From Mesostigma viride (Eukaryota > Streptophyta > Mesostigmatophyceae > Mesostigmatales > Mesostigmataceae): a DNA stretch of 64,000 bases. The notes below the pieces were generated by a model that did no database searches, was not told where the DNA came from, and was given only the letters and a program-made list of their open reading frames with translations. Positions 32,615-46,451 of the stretch are shown here, in pieces. The translations under genes and the position numbers were made by a program. How positions within the stretch are numbered: position 1 is the stretch's first letter; every line of letters begins with the position of its first letter. The stretch is from contig RPFO01000213.1 in NCBI GenBank assembly GCA_009746045.1, positions 9,977,858-10,041,857 on the forward strand, read 5' to 3'.

Positions 32615-35600
32615 TTATGCGCCGATGAGGCCGATCAGGTACTGCACCACGGGCCACGACAGGGGCATCTCCGTCATCTCCCTTATCTTCTGTTGGTTAC
32701 GCTCCATAACATCGCAGACGGCCTCCTCGTCCAGCTGCACAGGGCGCTCCTGCACCGGCTCCCAGATCTTGATTACATGCTCGATGCCTGAGTTTGGTGC
32801 ATGCGGGTGGGGTGGTTGGGTTGATGGGTGAACAAGTATATAGGTGATTGGGTGGATAGGTGGATAGATAGGGGGGTAAGAGGAAAGGCTGTGAACCATG
32901 CCGAGAGCCCTTTATGTCCAACTGAGTTTGTTTGTCCACGTTGCTTGACCACGTTTTCAAGTTGGATGCTCGATCCATCCACCGATATTCACGCATGGCA
33001 TGCCAGAAGACTGCCCCCTTCCTGTAGGCACCTATGCCTAGTTTGCCCTCCACAACTCCCCACCCCGAAGCACACATCCCATGCAGCCCGCGGCCGGCAG
33101 CATCAGGCTTGATGGATGCTGTTAAGTTCAACGCGGGGACGTAGCGACTTCCTGCTGTCTTGTCCCGGCCACTGGCAATAAGACTAGAAGCAACGCAGGC
33201 TAGTAGCACCAAATAACAGTAGCAAATAAGCCTATCACAGCTAGCAACAAAAGATCTAAGACCAGTAGCAACTAAGAATAACAGCACCAAAGAATAGTAG
33301 CAATTAAGACTAGTCGCAACTAAGACTAGTAGCAACTAAGACTTGAAGCAACTCGGACTAGTAGCAACTGAGGAGCCCTAGTCGCGACTGCATGAGAGAC
33401 AGAACCGCCTCACTATCTATAATGCAACGCGCACACACACTTGTCTCCCCATTGCACTTGTCTTCCCCGTCAAAGCCCACGAGAAATCGACGTGCTGTCT
33501 CCCCCCTACGGCTTGGAACAAAAGGCAGCACTGACTGCAGCAACTAATGCGCATGTGTCTCCACGTCCCGCTCCCCGCACGCGCTCACCGCTCGTGGCCA
33601 GCAGCGTGTCGGTCGGGTGCGGCTGCAAGCAGTTAACGATCTGCTCGTCCACTCCCGCGATCGTGTTCACGAGCATGCCTGTGCGGCGATCCCAGCTGCA
33701 TGGTCACACACCGGTGCGGATGGCAACACACGCAGATGATACATTAGTTTACAGACAGGTTTCGCATATACAGATGTAGGTATTATGTATAGAAACAGGA
33801 ATTATATACACAGGCATTATTTATTATCGGGTGGTTGATAGATATCCGTTGATCGTTGTCAGCGTGATTGCGGGGCACACCCCACGCAACAGATACCCGC
33901 GGCTCTACCCAGCACTTACGATGCTAGTAACCTGGCGCGCCCCACGAGGTGCCAGACTAGCACGACCCAGAGAACACTGCGCTTGCGTGACCCACGAGGT
34001 GCCAGGCCAGCACGACCACTGGCCACACACATGGGTAGCGCAACAAACGTGTAGGTACATGAATGCAGCACCCCGCAGACACGTACGCAAGCAGAAACAG
34101 GCAGCAGGAACACACACAAGAGCAACAGCACACTACCGCTCCCTCTATGATGCCCACAAGAAGGTACAACCCACGTACAGATGACAGCAAAAACCCGCGT
34201 GCATGCACACAGCAACCCAAGCAGATGAAAGTAACGATTGAACAGCAGCAACCCACGCACATGAAAATGCGGCCATCGTCGCTCCCCGCCATCACCATCG
34301 CCGCGCCCTGACCGAAGAACGTGGCCTCCTTGCCCTCCGTCTGCACGTTACAGTGGCCCACATAACGACCCAGGGGGCCCCAGACGTCCACCCGATTCGC
34401 CCGATCCGCCGCCCTGCGGCCAGACCGCCCCCGGTCACCCGCGCCCCCGCCACCCCCATCGGAATCCCAGTCCACCGCCCCCCTCGGCCGCTGCCCCAAT
34501 GCTGGGACGGGCGCCTGCACTTCCCCCTCCTCCTCTTCACTCTCGACTGCACCATCCTCCTCATCCTCACTCTCAACAGCGCCCACGTGACCAGCTCCCG
34601 CTTCGTCATCAGATCCTGGGAGCAAGCCCTCCTGCTCCAACGCGCGTGGCTGTCGCCCTGAGAATCCATGCAGATCCTCCGTGGCTTGTGGCCCTGGACC
34701 TACCAACGACCCAAGTGGTACCTCCGAGGAGTAAGGCGCCGGGGCTTCCCGTGGACCCCCCCCCACATCAAGCACGCCGCGCGAAAATCTTCGCTCGTTG
34801 CGCCGGCCAGGGGGGGGGGCATCGCCGCTTGGAGCCCCCGCTTCATTGCCCTGCTCCGCAATGGCCCAGCGAGGCCGTCGGCCGTCCTGCCCTTGGGCTG
34901 GCGTTTGCAACGGAGTGGTCAACCCCGTCGCCTCTTCAACTCGCCCACCGTATGTGCCCCCCCCGCCGCCGCCGCCACCACCACCTCCCGCCCGACCACC
35001 ACTTGATTCCCCGCCAAGCAATGGAGCTGTCACACCCTGGAAATCATTTCTATCCAAAGCAAACACGGCCTCCGAGGCGGGGCCACGCACGCGCTCCCCC
35101 GACCCGGCGCCTGCCCCCTGCTCCCTGGGTCCCGCGCTCCCGCCACCTGGTGCCACAAAGGGCAACACACCGGGCACAGTAGCGTGCGCACTGCGTGCTC
35201 GTGGGACCATCTCCGCCGCCCACAGGCTGAACGCGTCGCGACCTGAGGACCTGGCACGCGGGCTGGCCCGCCCCTTGCCGTGGTGGACCTGGTTCTTCGC
35301 ATCATCGGGCGCTTCGTCGTCACCATCGTCGCCATCATCCTCATCACTAGCTACATCGTCATCGTCATCTTCACCGCCATCACCACCATGGGCACGCCGA
35401 CCTCGTCCTGCTTCTCCTCTCTCCCCTCCCTCTCCTCCCCTTCCTTGATTCCCATCTCCAGTGTCCCGCCCCCGCTCCCCACCCCCCTGACCCTCCTCAT
35501 CCTCCGCCTGGGTCACCTGGCCACGGTCCCCCCTGATCGCACCCCTCCGGCCCCGTGTGGAATGACCCCCCCCGCCGCCACTGCCACCCGCCCCCCCGTC

Positions 35601-38600
35601 CCCCCCCCCCCCACCCTCCCTGCCACCCCCCTTGACCGAGCTCCCCACCCCGATCTCCCTCTCCAACGACCCTAGCATGCGGACGAAATCCAGGTTTCCC
35701 ACAAGACCAGGAAGATCCAGCATGCTGCGCAGCGAGTAGGCTAGCGCCGATGCCTGCATCCGGCACGCCCTGAGCGCGCACACCCTCCGATACCTCAACT
35801 TCTCGTACCCCCGCGAGAACACGACGCCCGCGTCGCAGTCCCCCAACGCCGCCTGCGCGTCGCCCTTCCAGCCCCGCCGCAAATACGCTGCCGCGCGGTT
35901 GCAGTAGAGGACCGCGAGCCAGTGGAGCGGCGGGCGCGCGTGGCCGCAGGGGAGACCAGGGGCCCCCCCGCACCCTGGGCTGTTCTCTGGGTCCTCCCAC
36001 CACTGGCACGCGCAGCCCCCAGGCCGCATGGGTTGTTGATCCCTCGATCCCCACCTCTGGGTACCTGCCTTTGCATACGACAAACCACTGGCCAACCTCC
36101 TCGCGGACGGGTCACTGGCACCCGGCATGAACCCCAATGCCTTTTTCAACTGCTCGCTAGTCCCAGGGACAGACCCTGCCCCTCTGGACGCTGGCGCCGA
36201 GATCAGACCATCTGTCAGTGATGTCGTGACATCCGCACCCATGACCACGTCTTTCCCTTTACGACGGCTTCGCATGGCTTGCGATGATGTTATGGTGTCG
36301 CTGGACGTCGTGCGGCTCCCCCCTCCCGTCGCATGGCTTCCAACCCCTCCCACCACGTTGCTCCCTCCTGCTCTACTCGCGCCCGTGGGTGCGTCACTTG
36401 CTGCTACAGCTGGCGGACGCCAGGGGCCACCAACGGGGCCCGCGTCGATGACCCCGCCGCTGCCGCCGCCGCCAGCATAACGACGCATCCCCCCCGGATC
36501 GTCCCACACGCACCGGCATGCGAGCCACCCGATCTCCCTCCGCAGCTCCCCCCTCAGCCTCTCGATGGCCTCCGAGTAGCGGTGGATCGCGGCCGTGTAG
36601 GACCGCTCGGCAAAGGCCGCGGTACCAAGCCCTTTTAGCACGGCGATCTCATGCGGCAGGCCGTCATCCAGGGCAGTGTTGCAGCCAGGGCACTGGGTTG
36701 TCGCCGCAAGGGCGCCCGGCATAGGGGCGGTCTGGGGCATGAGACCAGCTCTGTTACCACTGGCATCCGTGCTGGCATCGCCGACTGTGGTGATCTGTTC
36801 CTGGGTGAGATATGCCTCATGCGTTCCTGGGTGGGATGTGCCGGGGCCAGAATCAGGCGGTCCCTGGGTGGTTGTATCGGACCTCAGGCTGGGATTCCCC
36901 CGAACAGCCCGGCCAGCATCAGAGTCAAGCGCGGACCGTCGAGCAGACACTGGCAGGTCGACGCCGCTGTCTCTACGACTGGCGGACGGCTCTGAGTCCC
37001 GGATGCTACCGATGACCTCTGGGGGACCCACCTCGGGGAAAGGAGGCCCATCGTGGGATGGCATGGTCGGTATGCTTGATGAGGAGGGAGGCGGCCACGC
37101 CGGCACAACGATTGATGACGAGGGGGGCGCGTCGGTCCTTGTTCTGCTCCCTGATGCATCTGCCCTGGATGCGTCGACTCTTGTTGTTGTGCTGCTCGAT
37201 GGGCCGGAGATACTCGACACTCGTTGTCCAGACAGTGGCTCGGCTCTGGTGCTGGCGTTCGGTTCGGCTCTTGTTGCTGACGTGCTTGGCGAGCCGGTTG
37301 GCAGGTTTGATGGTCCGGCTGGGATGTTTGCAACGCGGAGGAGGAATTCGGCGGGGGAGAGCCGGCGGGGGTTGTACTCCGTCGTTGATGTCAGTGTCCT
37401 TGAGCATGGTAGTGAGGTGGCTGGCGCCGTTGAGGGCGACAAGCCCGGGATCGTGGCAGCTCTCGCCTCCGCATGTGCTGTCCCAGTGGACTGCCCTCTG
37501 CTGGACGCGACCCGGTCCGGTCGTGGCGGACCAACCTGGCTCATCTGGGCGTCTACCTGGCGAAACATGCGTCGCCAGGGCTTGGTGCGCCGCAGGTGCC
37601 TCTCGCGGGACTCGCGGGACGGCCGCTCGAAGGATTGCAGGAGCGGGGCGGAGGGGTCGCGTGTGCTGAATAGGTAGAGCTGGTCGATGGAGTAGTTGCA
37701 GAGCAGGAGGGAGCCGTCGGGGGACAGGGAGATGTGGGAGGACTTGATGTTCTTGTCGTGGAGGAGGTCGGGCGCGCAGTACCGGGCAAAGGGCACGCCA
37801 CGCTGGATATGTTTGTGGGGCCGGGAGGACGGAAGTGGAAAAGGGAAGAGCGAAAGGGACAGGCAGAGAACTCCAGGTGAGGGCATGCTTTGTTGATTAA
37901 TTGATTGATGAAAAAAGTTTTGGTACATGTACATGTGCCAAGAATTGAACCTTTTGATGGGGCAGAATTCTCAACATATCATCTATTCGAAAAATATAAT
38001 GATTTGAATATATTTTTAGAAAAGAACAGACAAAAATCAAATGTATTAGTTATTTGGAACTAAAATTAACAATCTTTATAATGATTGAAAATATAATCCT
38101 GGTCATGGGTAAAAGTTCTTTACTATTAAATTCTTGAAGTATTCTTTAAATTCAAAAGATTCCGAATCCACATCTTTTTAAACAAGACAGTTTTTCTACT
38201 ACTTCTCCATTTGCAATACATCTATTATATGTTTAGCAACTTCAAAATACTAAACACTTTGTTTGCACCATCTGGACACGCCCCCTTTTCTTTTACGATC
38301 TGCATGACAGAAACAATAAATATTCACTATTATGTCCGCATGAGGTTAATATGTAGTTAAGTGGCATAAGTAATAGCGGAGTATAGGGATCTAGAATTAT
38401 ATTAAGATAAGACATAATATCTAGTAACAAGAGAATATTGGCGCATTCAATCGAATAATGTGGGCCAAGACATTCCATGCACACTGTGCGCAATTTGCTA
38501 GCAATTCATAATCTGACTAGTAAGCGACAAAAAAGTAACTAGTTATTATCATCATATAAATTCTTTCACCTGAGTCGGCTATTCTTTACGTGCAAGTATA

Positions 38601-41600
38601 GACTGTACAGGTACAGTACGACAAATAATAAAACTCCTGTATACTAAGAATGCCAGAATCATGGCAACTTGTTTAGAAAAACTACACAAGAGGTCTGCGT
38701 TAAAAGTTTACCGTACAGATGATAAAAGACGAGTAGACCCTGTGGAGGCCAAGCCCACTATTATTTTGGACTCCACTATTGGAGACTCCTGTTCAAGTCC
38801 GGCTCCTATCTACATTCCCGTGACCGTGACCATGGGGCCCCCGGTGCCCGTGGTCCGTCGCCCGTCGCTAGAAACTCCTTCCGTCCCTCCGTTGCTAAAA
38901 TTTTTTGCCCGTGGCTAGTTGCCCGTGGCTAGTTTCCCTTGCCTATTGGCCCGAGGAGCTATCGGCTCATGGTAGTGGCCCGTCGCCCGTCGCCCGGTGC
39001 CCGTCGCCGCTGACATTCCCTCTGTCCCTCTCTGACATTGCCCGTGGCCAGCCTCCCATCACCCGTCGCCCGACGCCCGTCGCCTGAAATTCCTTCCGTC
39101 CCTTGTTCCTAGTATTAAGTAGTAACGTGCTCCTTCACTGCGCTCCGAAGGCTCGACATAACGTGCTCCGGAGCGCAGGCCGCTGAAGTGGCCGCGCGAC
39201 TAACGGCGTGCCTGCAGCGCTTCGCGCGTTACTAGTGTATTGTCTGTGATTCATCCCTCGATCTCGTGAGATCTCCGTAGTACCCCCAAATGGCTGATTA
39301 CACACAATTAACACACAAGCGCACAAACACACACACAAACAAGTTACACACTGTTCAAAACACAAAACCAAACAAACACACAACAACACTCAGAAACACA
39401 CTGATACACTGACAGTCACTGAAACACACTGACAGTCACACAAACGCACCGGCCAATTAACGCACCAACCCACGAATGCACTGACGCACAAACAAACAAA
39501 TACACAAACACACAAATACTCAAACACAGAAAACATGCACAGTAAACACATTAACACACGCATTAGAAACATACCTCGCCATTCACGGATGTGCGCAGCA
39601 TGCGGCGGTCGTAGGCCCGCACAAACGGGTCTCCCGCGCCTATGTACAGAATATGCGGAATCGTCGGATGTATCTTGAGGGACTTGACCTCTGACTGCGC
39701 CGACATGAGATGAGGCATGCGGGGGATGCTTGGAAATGATGCGGGGATGAGGCTCAGTAGCATGTTGGGGCAGTTTGTGCCGTGGCAGGTGTGCGGCTGG
39801 CGCAGGTCAAATTGCCGAACGGTGCCATCGCAACTGCAATGTTCAGCAGCAGAGGTAAGATTGTGCAGCCCCCACGATGAAAGGCACATATACACGGGGT
39901 TTGGAGGGGCATCCGATGCAATATTATAAGAACGAGCGATCTCGAAAAAAATGCCAACCTTCCAATTGGGCATGCACGCAGCAGGGGGAACCATGGCACA
40001 AAATTACAGCACCAGGCGGTACAACACATCGGCAACGGCACAATCTGATCCTATATCTATAAAGCGATCACAAATACTAGATTTGAAATTATATGCTACG
40101 TTACTAGTTAAAGTTATATGCTAGTACATATAATTCTTGACTTCAGACGCTCGCATTGTATCATACCAAAATCATTATAATATTATTAGTGATGAAGTAT
40201 ACACTACTATATTATTATCTGTCAGTATTAGTATCGTAATATTCCTATACATAGGAATGATGACAACTCAAGCAATGGCAAAGGCTAACTAAGAAAAAAA
40301 GTCCAACGTTGCATCCCCATGAAGACTGTCAGCAAGGAAAAGATAGATCTGCCAAAACAACTTCAATAGCTACAGCGAGATTACCACAACATTATTATCA
40401 AACAGGGAACAGACCGCGGAAGTCAGATGTCTTACAGCGAAGCCCCTGTAGCGATGAAGCCCTAAAATACATAGAAGCATAATCTATACGTCAGGCCCAT
40501 TCGACCGGTAATTAAACAGTTCTGCAGTCATGGGTACTAGACATATGGACCAACCAACAAAACGTCCATGAAACCAGCGTGACTGCACCTGCGCTGCAAA
40601 TAGTAATTGGCGATGGGTTAAGCGCTACTCTGCATGTACAACATCAAAATACGGCTCGTGAAACTTTGTTGTCCGGTTTCCCGAATTTCCTGCGAATCGC
40701 ACCACAGTGTGTCCAATGTCCATTTCCCCGTGATTCTGTCTCCTATAACATCATCGGTTTTAGTGCAGTGCTCTGTAGAAAAGAAAAAAAATCATTGAAG
40801 CGTTACGAGATATAAGTCGCTGGCGAAAGTTTCAGCCACAATCATACATGAGTCGCTGACTTTGCAGAAAACAACCAAACAAACGCCAATGATGTAGCTA
40901 ATATTTAAAAGTATACTTTCAATCAGGAACTTTTAATCAGTCTAGCTAGCCGACTTTAGCCGATTTAGCTGGGATGGGACCGCTGAATGGTCGCCCCCCA
41001 AAGTGAACATAGTGTAGGCAATATCAATACCGAATCTGCATATGATATGGGGCAAACGATCAATGATTGGGGACCAGAAATGTAATGTATGGGCGTACTT
41101 TCCACCAGCCTTGGCGGAGGGAGTACCCCCACCATGTGCCCTAAGAAGTGAGCTAAGAAAATGGTGACGCACTTCACAGATCTATTTTCCCTAGTAAGCC
41201 CCCCAGTAACTTCCCCCCTCAAAAAAATTACTGTATTAATTAAGTATATACTACTATTTAATTAAGTATAATTTTATGAAGTTGCAACCATTATTCCAAC
41301 TACTGTAGTTTCAGCTCAGAATGAGCATTCTCTAGACATATCAAAATAGTTCAGCGGAACATACGATTTTTTTCCTAAAAAATAGATTTAGACAAAAGCA
41401 ACAGGGTCAGACATTACATGTACTCAAAACTGCCAGTGGCCCGTGGTTGCAATCACACACATATTTCTTGGTGCCAGAAAAAACAAATCAAATCATAGAC
41501 ACAAGCGATTGGGTCAGACATCACATTCAAAAGTGGCCCAACAAGGTTGCAATCACCCAGCCCCAAATTTTGAGCTCATTCAGACCACGTTTACTCGTAT

Positions 41601-44245
41601 TGAAGTATGGTCATGTGCTAAACCAAAATGATGGGAAAACCATATTATGAGCAAAAACATCACCCCAATGGCCCAATCACACCCTTGCCCACTACAAACT
41701 GCATGGCCTATACAGCCTGATCGGGTGTGATTAACAACAAGCTTGCCATCCACTTTCAGTTCATTCTGAGCTAGTTTGGTCACATAACTTGATGATCCTG
41801 CCCATAAATAAAATAGCCTGCATGCTTTCCCACGTCAGTCTGAGCAGAATCAGAACAATTTTCATAGGGCTGTCTGGGACTTACTTCAGTAGCTGTTATC
41901 GGCAGACTGCAGTATAATGGACGAAGGGGTCATTTATGTACCTATTACATTCATAATGTACTACTATTTCTTCGAATGAAGGTTCCCATTTAGCAATTCT
42001 TCTTGGCCGTTGTGTAACAATTACAGTCCCCAATAGGTCTATAATAATTAATCATCCCTAAACCATTATCGTGTATAATAATTGATCATGAGAGCAGCTG
42101 TATAAATTAAGTAGGTATGTACCTGCACTAGCTCCTGCTTGACTAAGTCTGGTCATTTCCTCCAAACGTCAATTATATACTACCACTATACATCTACTAA
42201 TATATTTCCATAATTGACAACTTAGGTCACTTAGTAGGCAAACTTATATACGGTCGAATAACAACAGTACAACCCCCCCAATATATGCTTTCCACCTCTG
42301 TCATAGGAACCCCTGACTCATTTTAAAACAGGTACTTGATGGTCTTGCGCTGCGTCTACAACAAAGCACGGTATTCCTTATATATGCAGCCGTTGAAAAT
42401 CTAATTCCCGTTACTAGTAGTCCTGTCACAAACACAACAAAAATTCCTAATACAGGCATTTTATGCATTATTACGATCAATACTGTAACGAATGTGCTAC
42501 AATTATTTATAGTACCACAAGTTACACAGAACACGACTGTACTTGCAAGTTACAACTATGTTAGTGATAAATGGACAAAGTTATACAGTGTAGTCACCAC
42601 GTGCGTACTTGAATTACTACATATATTATCGCAGAGACGCAGACGTTACTGTCTTTTTTAGATAGGCGATTACATGCAGCAAAGCCAAGAGTCAATGACA
42701 TCGACCCTAGACTAATAATTACATACAACGGCTAGGATTAACATATCACGTACATCTGAAAACCAAGACCTTAGCCCTTACCTCCCACTCCAGAACATGT
42801 GTGGGTTCAGCGGCTCAGTCTCCACCTCGCTAACGATTGACGAGTGGCACGAATACAGGTGGCTGCTCTCGCAGTCCAGCCGGTTGTGCCGGACCTCGTT
42901 GCACAGGGACCCTGTGACCACCTGGCGGTCGCCAGTCTCGGGCAGGAAGCGTACGCCAAAGATGTTGCGGTGGTGGCCCGTGAGGAAGTCGACACGTGCC
43001 CGCTGCTGGGCGACATCCCACACGAGCACGCGGGTGTCGTCGGAAACGGATGCCAGCAGGCTGCCGTTGGCATTCCACGCCAGGCGGTTCACGCACCCTG
43101 TGTGGCCACGCAGGGTGCCGGTCTGGCCCAGCCGGGACATGAACGCTTTATGATCTGTGCAATTAGAAGAAATTGCCGAAGCATGCAGAGGGGCCCGGCG
43201 GGGGGGAAATTAATTAATTTCTTATAATTAAGGGGGAGCCAGGTGCATTACGGGAATACGTACGTATGGAGGGTGAAAAGTGTGCGCGTGGCAATTCTAC
43301 TAGAATCAAAGGATATAATGCAATTCGCCAGCTAGGGTTCATACATAACACCGTCGTGACGCATGCAGGCAGGGAAAGCATGGAAACCCAAAACAAGACC
43401 TGAGCCCGCCGGTCAGTTGAAATATTACAGTTGAAGTTACACAGTGGCATGAATAATTGTGATTACCAGAATTATTTATGGTGCATTGGCGATGCCTTAT
43501 ATATTAGTGTGCAACTGCCAGTGTGCCACTGGGTGCATGCACCTGTGCAATATTTACAGCTGCAACAAACAAACAAACAAACAAAAAAACTGAACTCGTT
43601 GCAATTATTCTAATGATTATAATCCTGACACCCGACGGCCTGCCTGCATGACCCGACGGCCTGCTTGATGTAGAAGAAGCTGTCATCCTGACCTGGATAT
43701 ATAATAAACCATGCCCGGATAAAATGACAATCCAAGAACAAGCTATCTAGTGTAAGAAGCGGGAAGCCCTAATTGGCTGAATATGCTGCATTAACATAAT
43801 GCAAGAAATAAGAGAAACAGCAAGGAGATCCGCGACTGGCAATCGTAGCTGCAGCCTTGAACATGCTAGTCAGCAGGTTACATGCATCGAATAGAAAAGG
43901 TCGACGAAAAGGGGAATAATATGCATATACAGCACAGGGTGCAGCTGTAATATTAGGCAATATGCCAGCAGGCGCGCGCCAATTTAACAGAAAATACTAT
44001 AGACTAGATTAAAACAGCTCGCCGTACGCGTGCATGTCATGACATGCTGCAAGCTGGTCGACGTCATAATTACCGTGCATGTGGCGGTGAGTCCATTTGA
44101 GCCTTGTCGAGGACTGCTCCCGGCTCCGCAAGAGGTCATATACGTTTCCAGACAATTTAAATGCAGACGACGAGTCATTGTCACCACCTCTGTCGAAGGC
44201 GGGTGGATTATAGCGCGTGAAGCACGAATTGTCGCGCGCGGACAT
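32615..44245 (-). CDS. DCAF8/WDTC1-like WD40-TPR protein, probable CUL4-DDB1 substrate receptor, six exons
   Basis: Exons on the minus strand: 44245-44074, 43154-42782, 39833-39575, 37802-34261, 33695-33589, 32787-32615. All junctions are GT-AG and the phases give 1542 codons with the stop. N-terminal WD40 repeats include LRGHTGCVNRLAWNANGSLL, SDDTRVLVWDVAQQ, TGHHRNIFGVRFLPETGDRQ and SCDGTVRQFDLRQ; C-terminal ones include YVGHCNVQTEGKEATFFG, GSDDGRIFIWDRRTGMLV and HPTDTLLATSGIEHVIKIWE. Between them are two TPR-like parts: AAFAERSYTAAIHRYSEAIE near residue 660, and LYCNRAAAYLRRGWKGDAQA near residue 895, the usual WDTC1/adipose arrangement. Known relatives recruit substrates to CUL4-DDB1 ligases. 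Unusually, exon 4 is 3.5 kb and carries several hundred residues of Ser/Pro/Gly/acidic low complexity both before the TPR part and between it and the last WD40 repeats, making the protein more than twice the usual length. The start ATG at 44245 is the first after an upstream stop in frame. Confidence 0.88.
34160..34262 (-). repeat. Copies of the exon 4 donor of the WD40-TPR gene
   Basis: The real donor reads TTTTCAT then GTGCGTGGGTTGCTG on the minus strand (boundary 34261/34260). Two degenerate copies follow in the intron: CTTTCATCTGCTTGGGTTGC (about 34230-34212) and TGTCATCTGTACGTGGGTTG (about 34187-34168). Confidence 0.6.
37803..39574. other. Intron 3 of the WD40-TPR gene
   Basis: AT-rich from about 37970 to 38660. 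A block of GCCCGTCGCCCGTCG-type short repeats lies at 38840-39090, and an ACACAAACACAC-rich stretch at 39300-39560. No gene or element recognised. Confidence 0.6.
39834..42781. other. Intron 2 of the WD40-TPR gene
   Basis: About 2.9 kb of mostly unique, AT-leaning sequence. No transposon ends, tandem arrays or further exons seen. Confidence 0.45.
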
Positions 44246-46410
44246 GATGTTCTCAACGAGAAGGTAAATAGCCGACGTATCATGAAGACAAAGTCCCGGC
44301 AATTACGCAGCTGGAAGCCCCACAGACGGACGGCAAGCCCTTCAATATGGCCGGCATTTGCACCCTCTATGATAGCATCCGCATAATATCTGCAGCTGGC
44401 CGGACGTCGACGTTGGGAATTCTCCGTGGCCCATTATATTAAACTTCTTATCAGTGCGGCTTTTGTCAACCTGCGACTATTTCCATCGGAATTAATTCAA
44501 GAGCGGCCATGCGCATGCGCTGCCACAGTGACGAGTATATATGTGCACACTTTCATGTGATGATATCGATGCGGCCGGTATTTCGCCCTTATGTACTAGT
44601 ACGCAGGCCTGGTGCTCGAAGCTAATTCTTGACCATTGATCATGATCACGACATGCCCACCGCTGACCGCGGGCACCCGGAAGCACAACAAGGCCCAGGC
44701 CGAGCTGCATAAATCCTCAACAGTACTTACGTATACCGGCGCCGAGTTTGATACATGACTCAGTGCTGCAGTCAGATGTACGCGTGCAGTGCACGGCCAG
44801 ATCAAACGACGTGCGCGCATCGAACATCAGTGCAAACTCGTCAGTTGTCTATTTGCCTAGAGACAGCGAAAACAACCTGCTCACTGCTAAGCTTGCTTTG
44901 TTCTATGTCGTGGACCCCTTTACTTCGCAAGTCCGGACCACCCTCACCGTCAATGTCGCTTTTAATAAGGCAGGCGATGCGCCGTCGTGATTTTATTATA
45001 TTTAATTTTTAATTTTTTCCAGCGAAAGCCACGGGGCAGCATGACGTGGTCCAGCTATAATGAACGCATCTCCATTCTCCGTCATGCTCGCTTTAACACG
45101 TGTTAAAGAATCAGATAAGGTACGTTTCTATTGGCATGTTATTGTTGTTGTTGTTGTTGTGTGACTTGTGTCCCACGCTTATTGGCATGTACATATGAGA
45201 TTCCAGAATCCGGGCACCTTTCGTCCAACATGGGACGACAAATGGCCACTGTCACAGGCTAAAATCGTAAGCGCTGTTGACAGGATATACATAAACAACA
45301 CCCATTTCCCCGGAAAATCGTAAGCGCTTTTGACAGAGCTGCCTGCGCCGTTCCACGAAATCGGGCATGTTCAGGGTCAGAACTCAGAGTCAAAACCAAA
45401 ACGAGGGCTTCATCAATCACCTGTCGCCTTGTCAGCAGTCAGCAGCAATCGTAAGGCTTCAGGCTTGGAAGTTGGAAGTTGGAGCTGCAGCTGGAGCTTG
45501 AATTAGTGTTGACTCGGAAATCGAAGAAGGTTTCGAGAGAGCAAGGTTTCGAGATCGATTTCGTGACGAGCCAGGGAACAGCGAGAATGAAAATTCCCTC
45601 GATCCCACCGATTGCGAATCCCATCTATGCCCGACCGTCAGATATCGAATCGCATGGCCCGACGGTCAGGTATACCTGTGGAGCCGCATGGATGGATCCG
45701 AAAAACCGCACACATGTATACTTGATTCCCACGCCGCACGTGGGCCCTGCGTGGGCAGGAGAGATTTTATAGATAGTGGCCGAGGGAGCCGCCACGTGAC
45801 AAGTACCCTAGTACCATCGGCCATCGGCCGCTACATTTGTCTTGTGTGACTGGCGTGGGATCCAACTGACAGACTGACTGACGGACAGACTCACGGACTA
45901 ATAGGTACACGACTGTACCGGACTGACTGATAGGTAGTGTAAATTTTAAATAAATTGAAAGTAAAGATAAATAATTTCAGTTAATTATTTACACAAGAAA
46001 TCAATTAATTAACAAATAAAGTAAAATGAAAAATATTATTTAATACCGGCATAAATTTAGTATTTTTATTTTTTAATTAAATATATAATCTATTAATAAC
46101 AAACACGAATTTAATTTTAATAATAACAAACACTACAAACTATTAGAAAAAATGCACATGGTTGATTGGTTGTTCTCTGTTGTTCTATAATGTACATAAA
46201 CAACCATAAACATTTTTAAGATAAAACAAGGGACTGATAAACGCAAAAAACAGTGAAATAGTTTGGTACATGACACACAAGAAAACAATTAAAAAAAAAA
46301 AAAACGGCGTTGGACATTATTATTTATCTGGCTCCACGGCCACCGACTGCCGCTCACTGATCTGCAATCTCATCCATGTCGGCCTCAAGGCATGTCTAAT
46401 GTGATTGGCT
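44246..46410. other. Upstream region of the WD40-TPR gene, no gene seen
   Basis: Probably holds the promoter. Short open frames at 44748-44990 and 45479-45772 (plus) have no recognisable domains. The part from about 45930 to 46310 is strongly AT-rich. Confidence 0.4.
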
Positions 46411-46423
46411 AATGGTATTGTAT

Positions 46424-46451
46424 CAAGGAGATAACCAGCGCAGGCTAGAAA
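46424..46451 (-). mobile_element. R1 retroelement micro-copy of 28 nt with a 10-bp duplication
   Basis: CAAGGAGATAACCAGCGCAG plus GCTAGAAA, exactly flanked by GGTATTGTAT (46414-46423 and 46452-46461). The insert is the reverse complement of the R1 3' end, so a retro-insertion stopped after copying 28 nt. Confidence 0.8.

Noticed and set aside
45479-45772. 97-codon plus-strand frame
   Set aside because: No recognisable domain, no splice or promoter support; kept only as part of a gene-free stretch.
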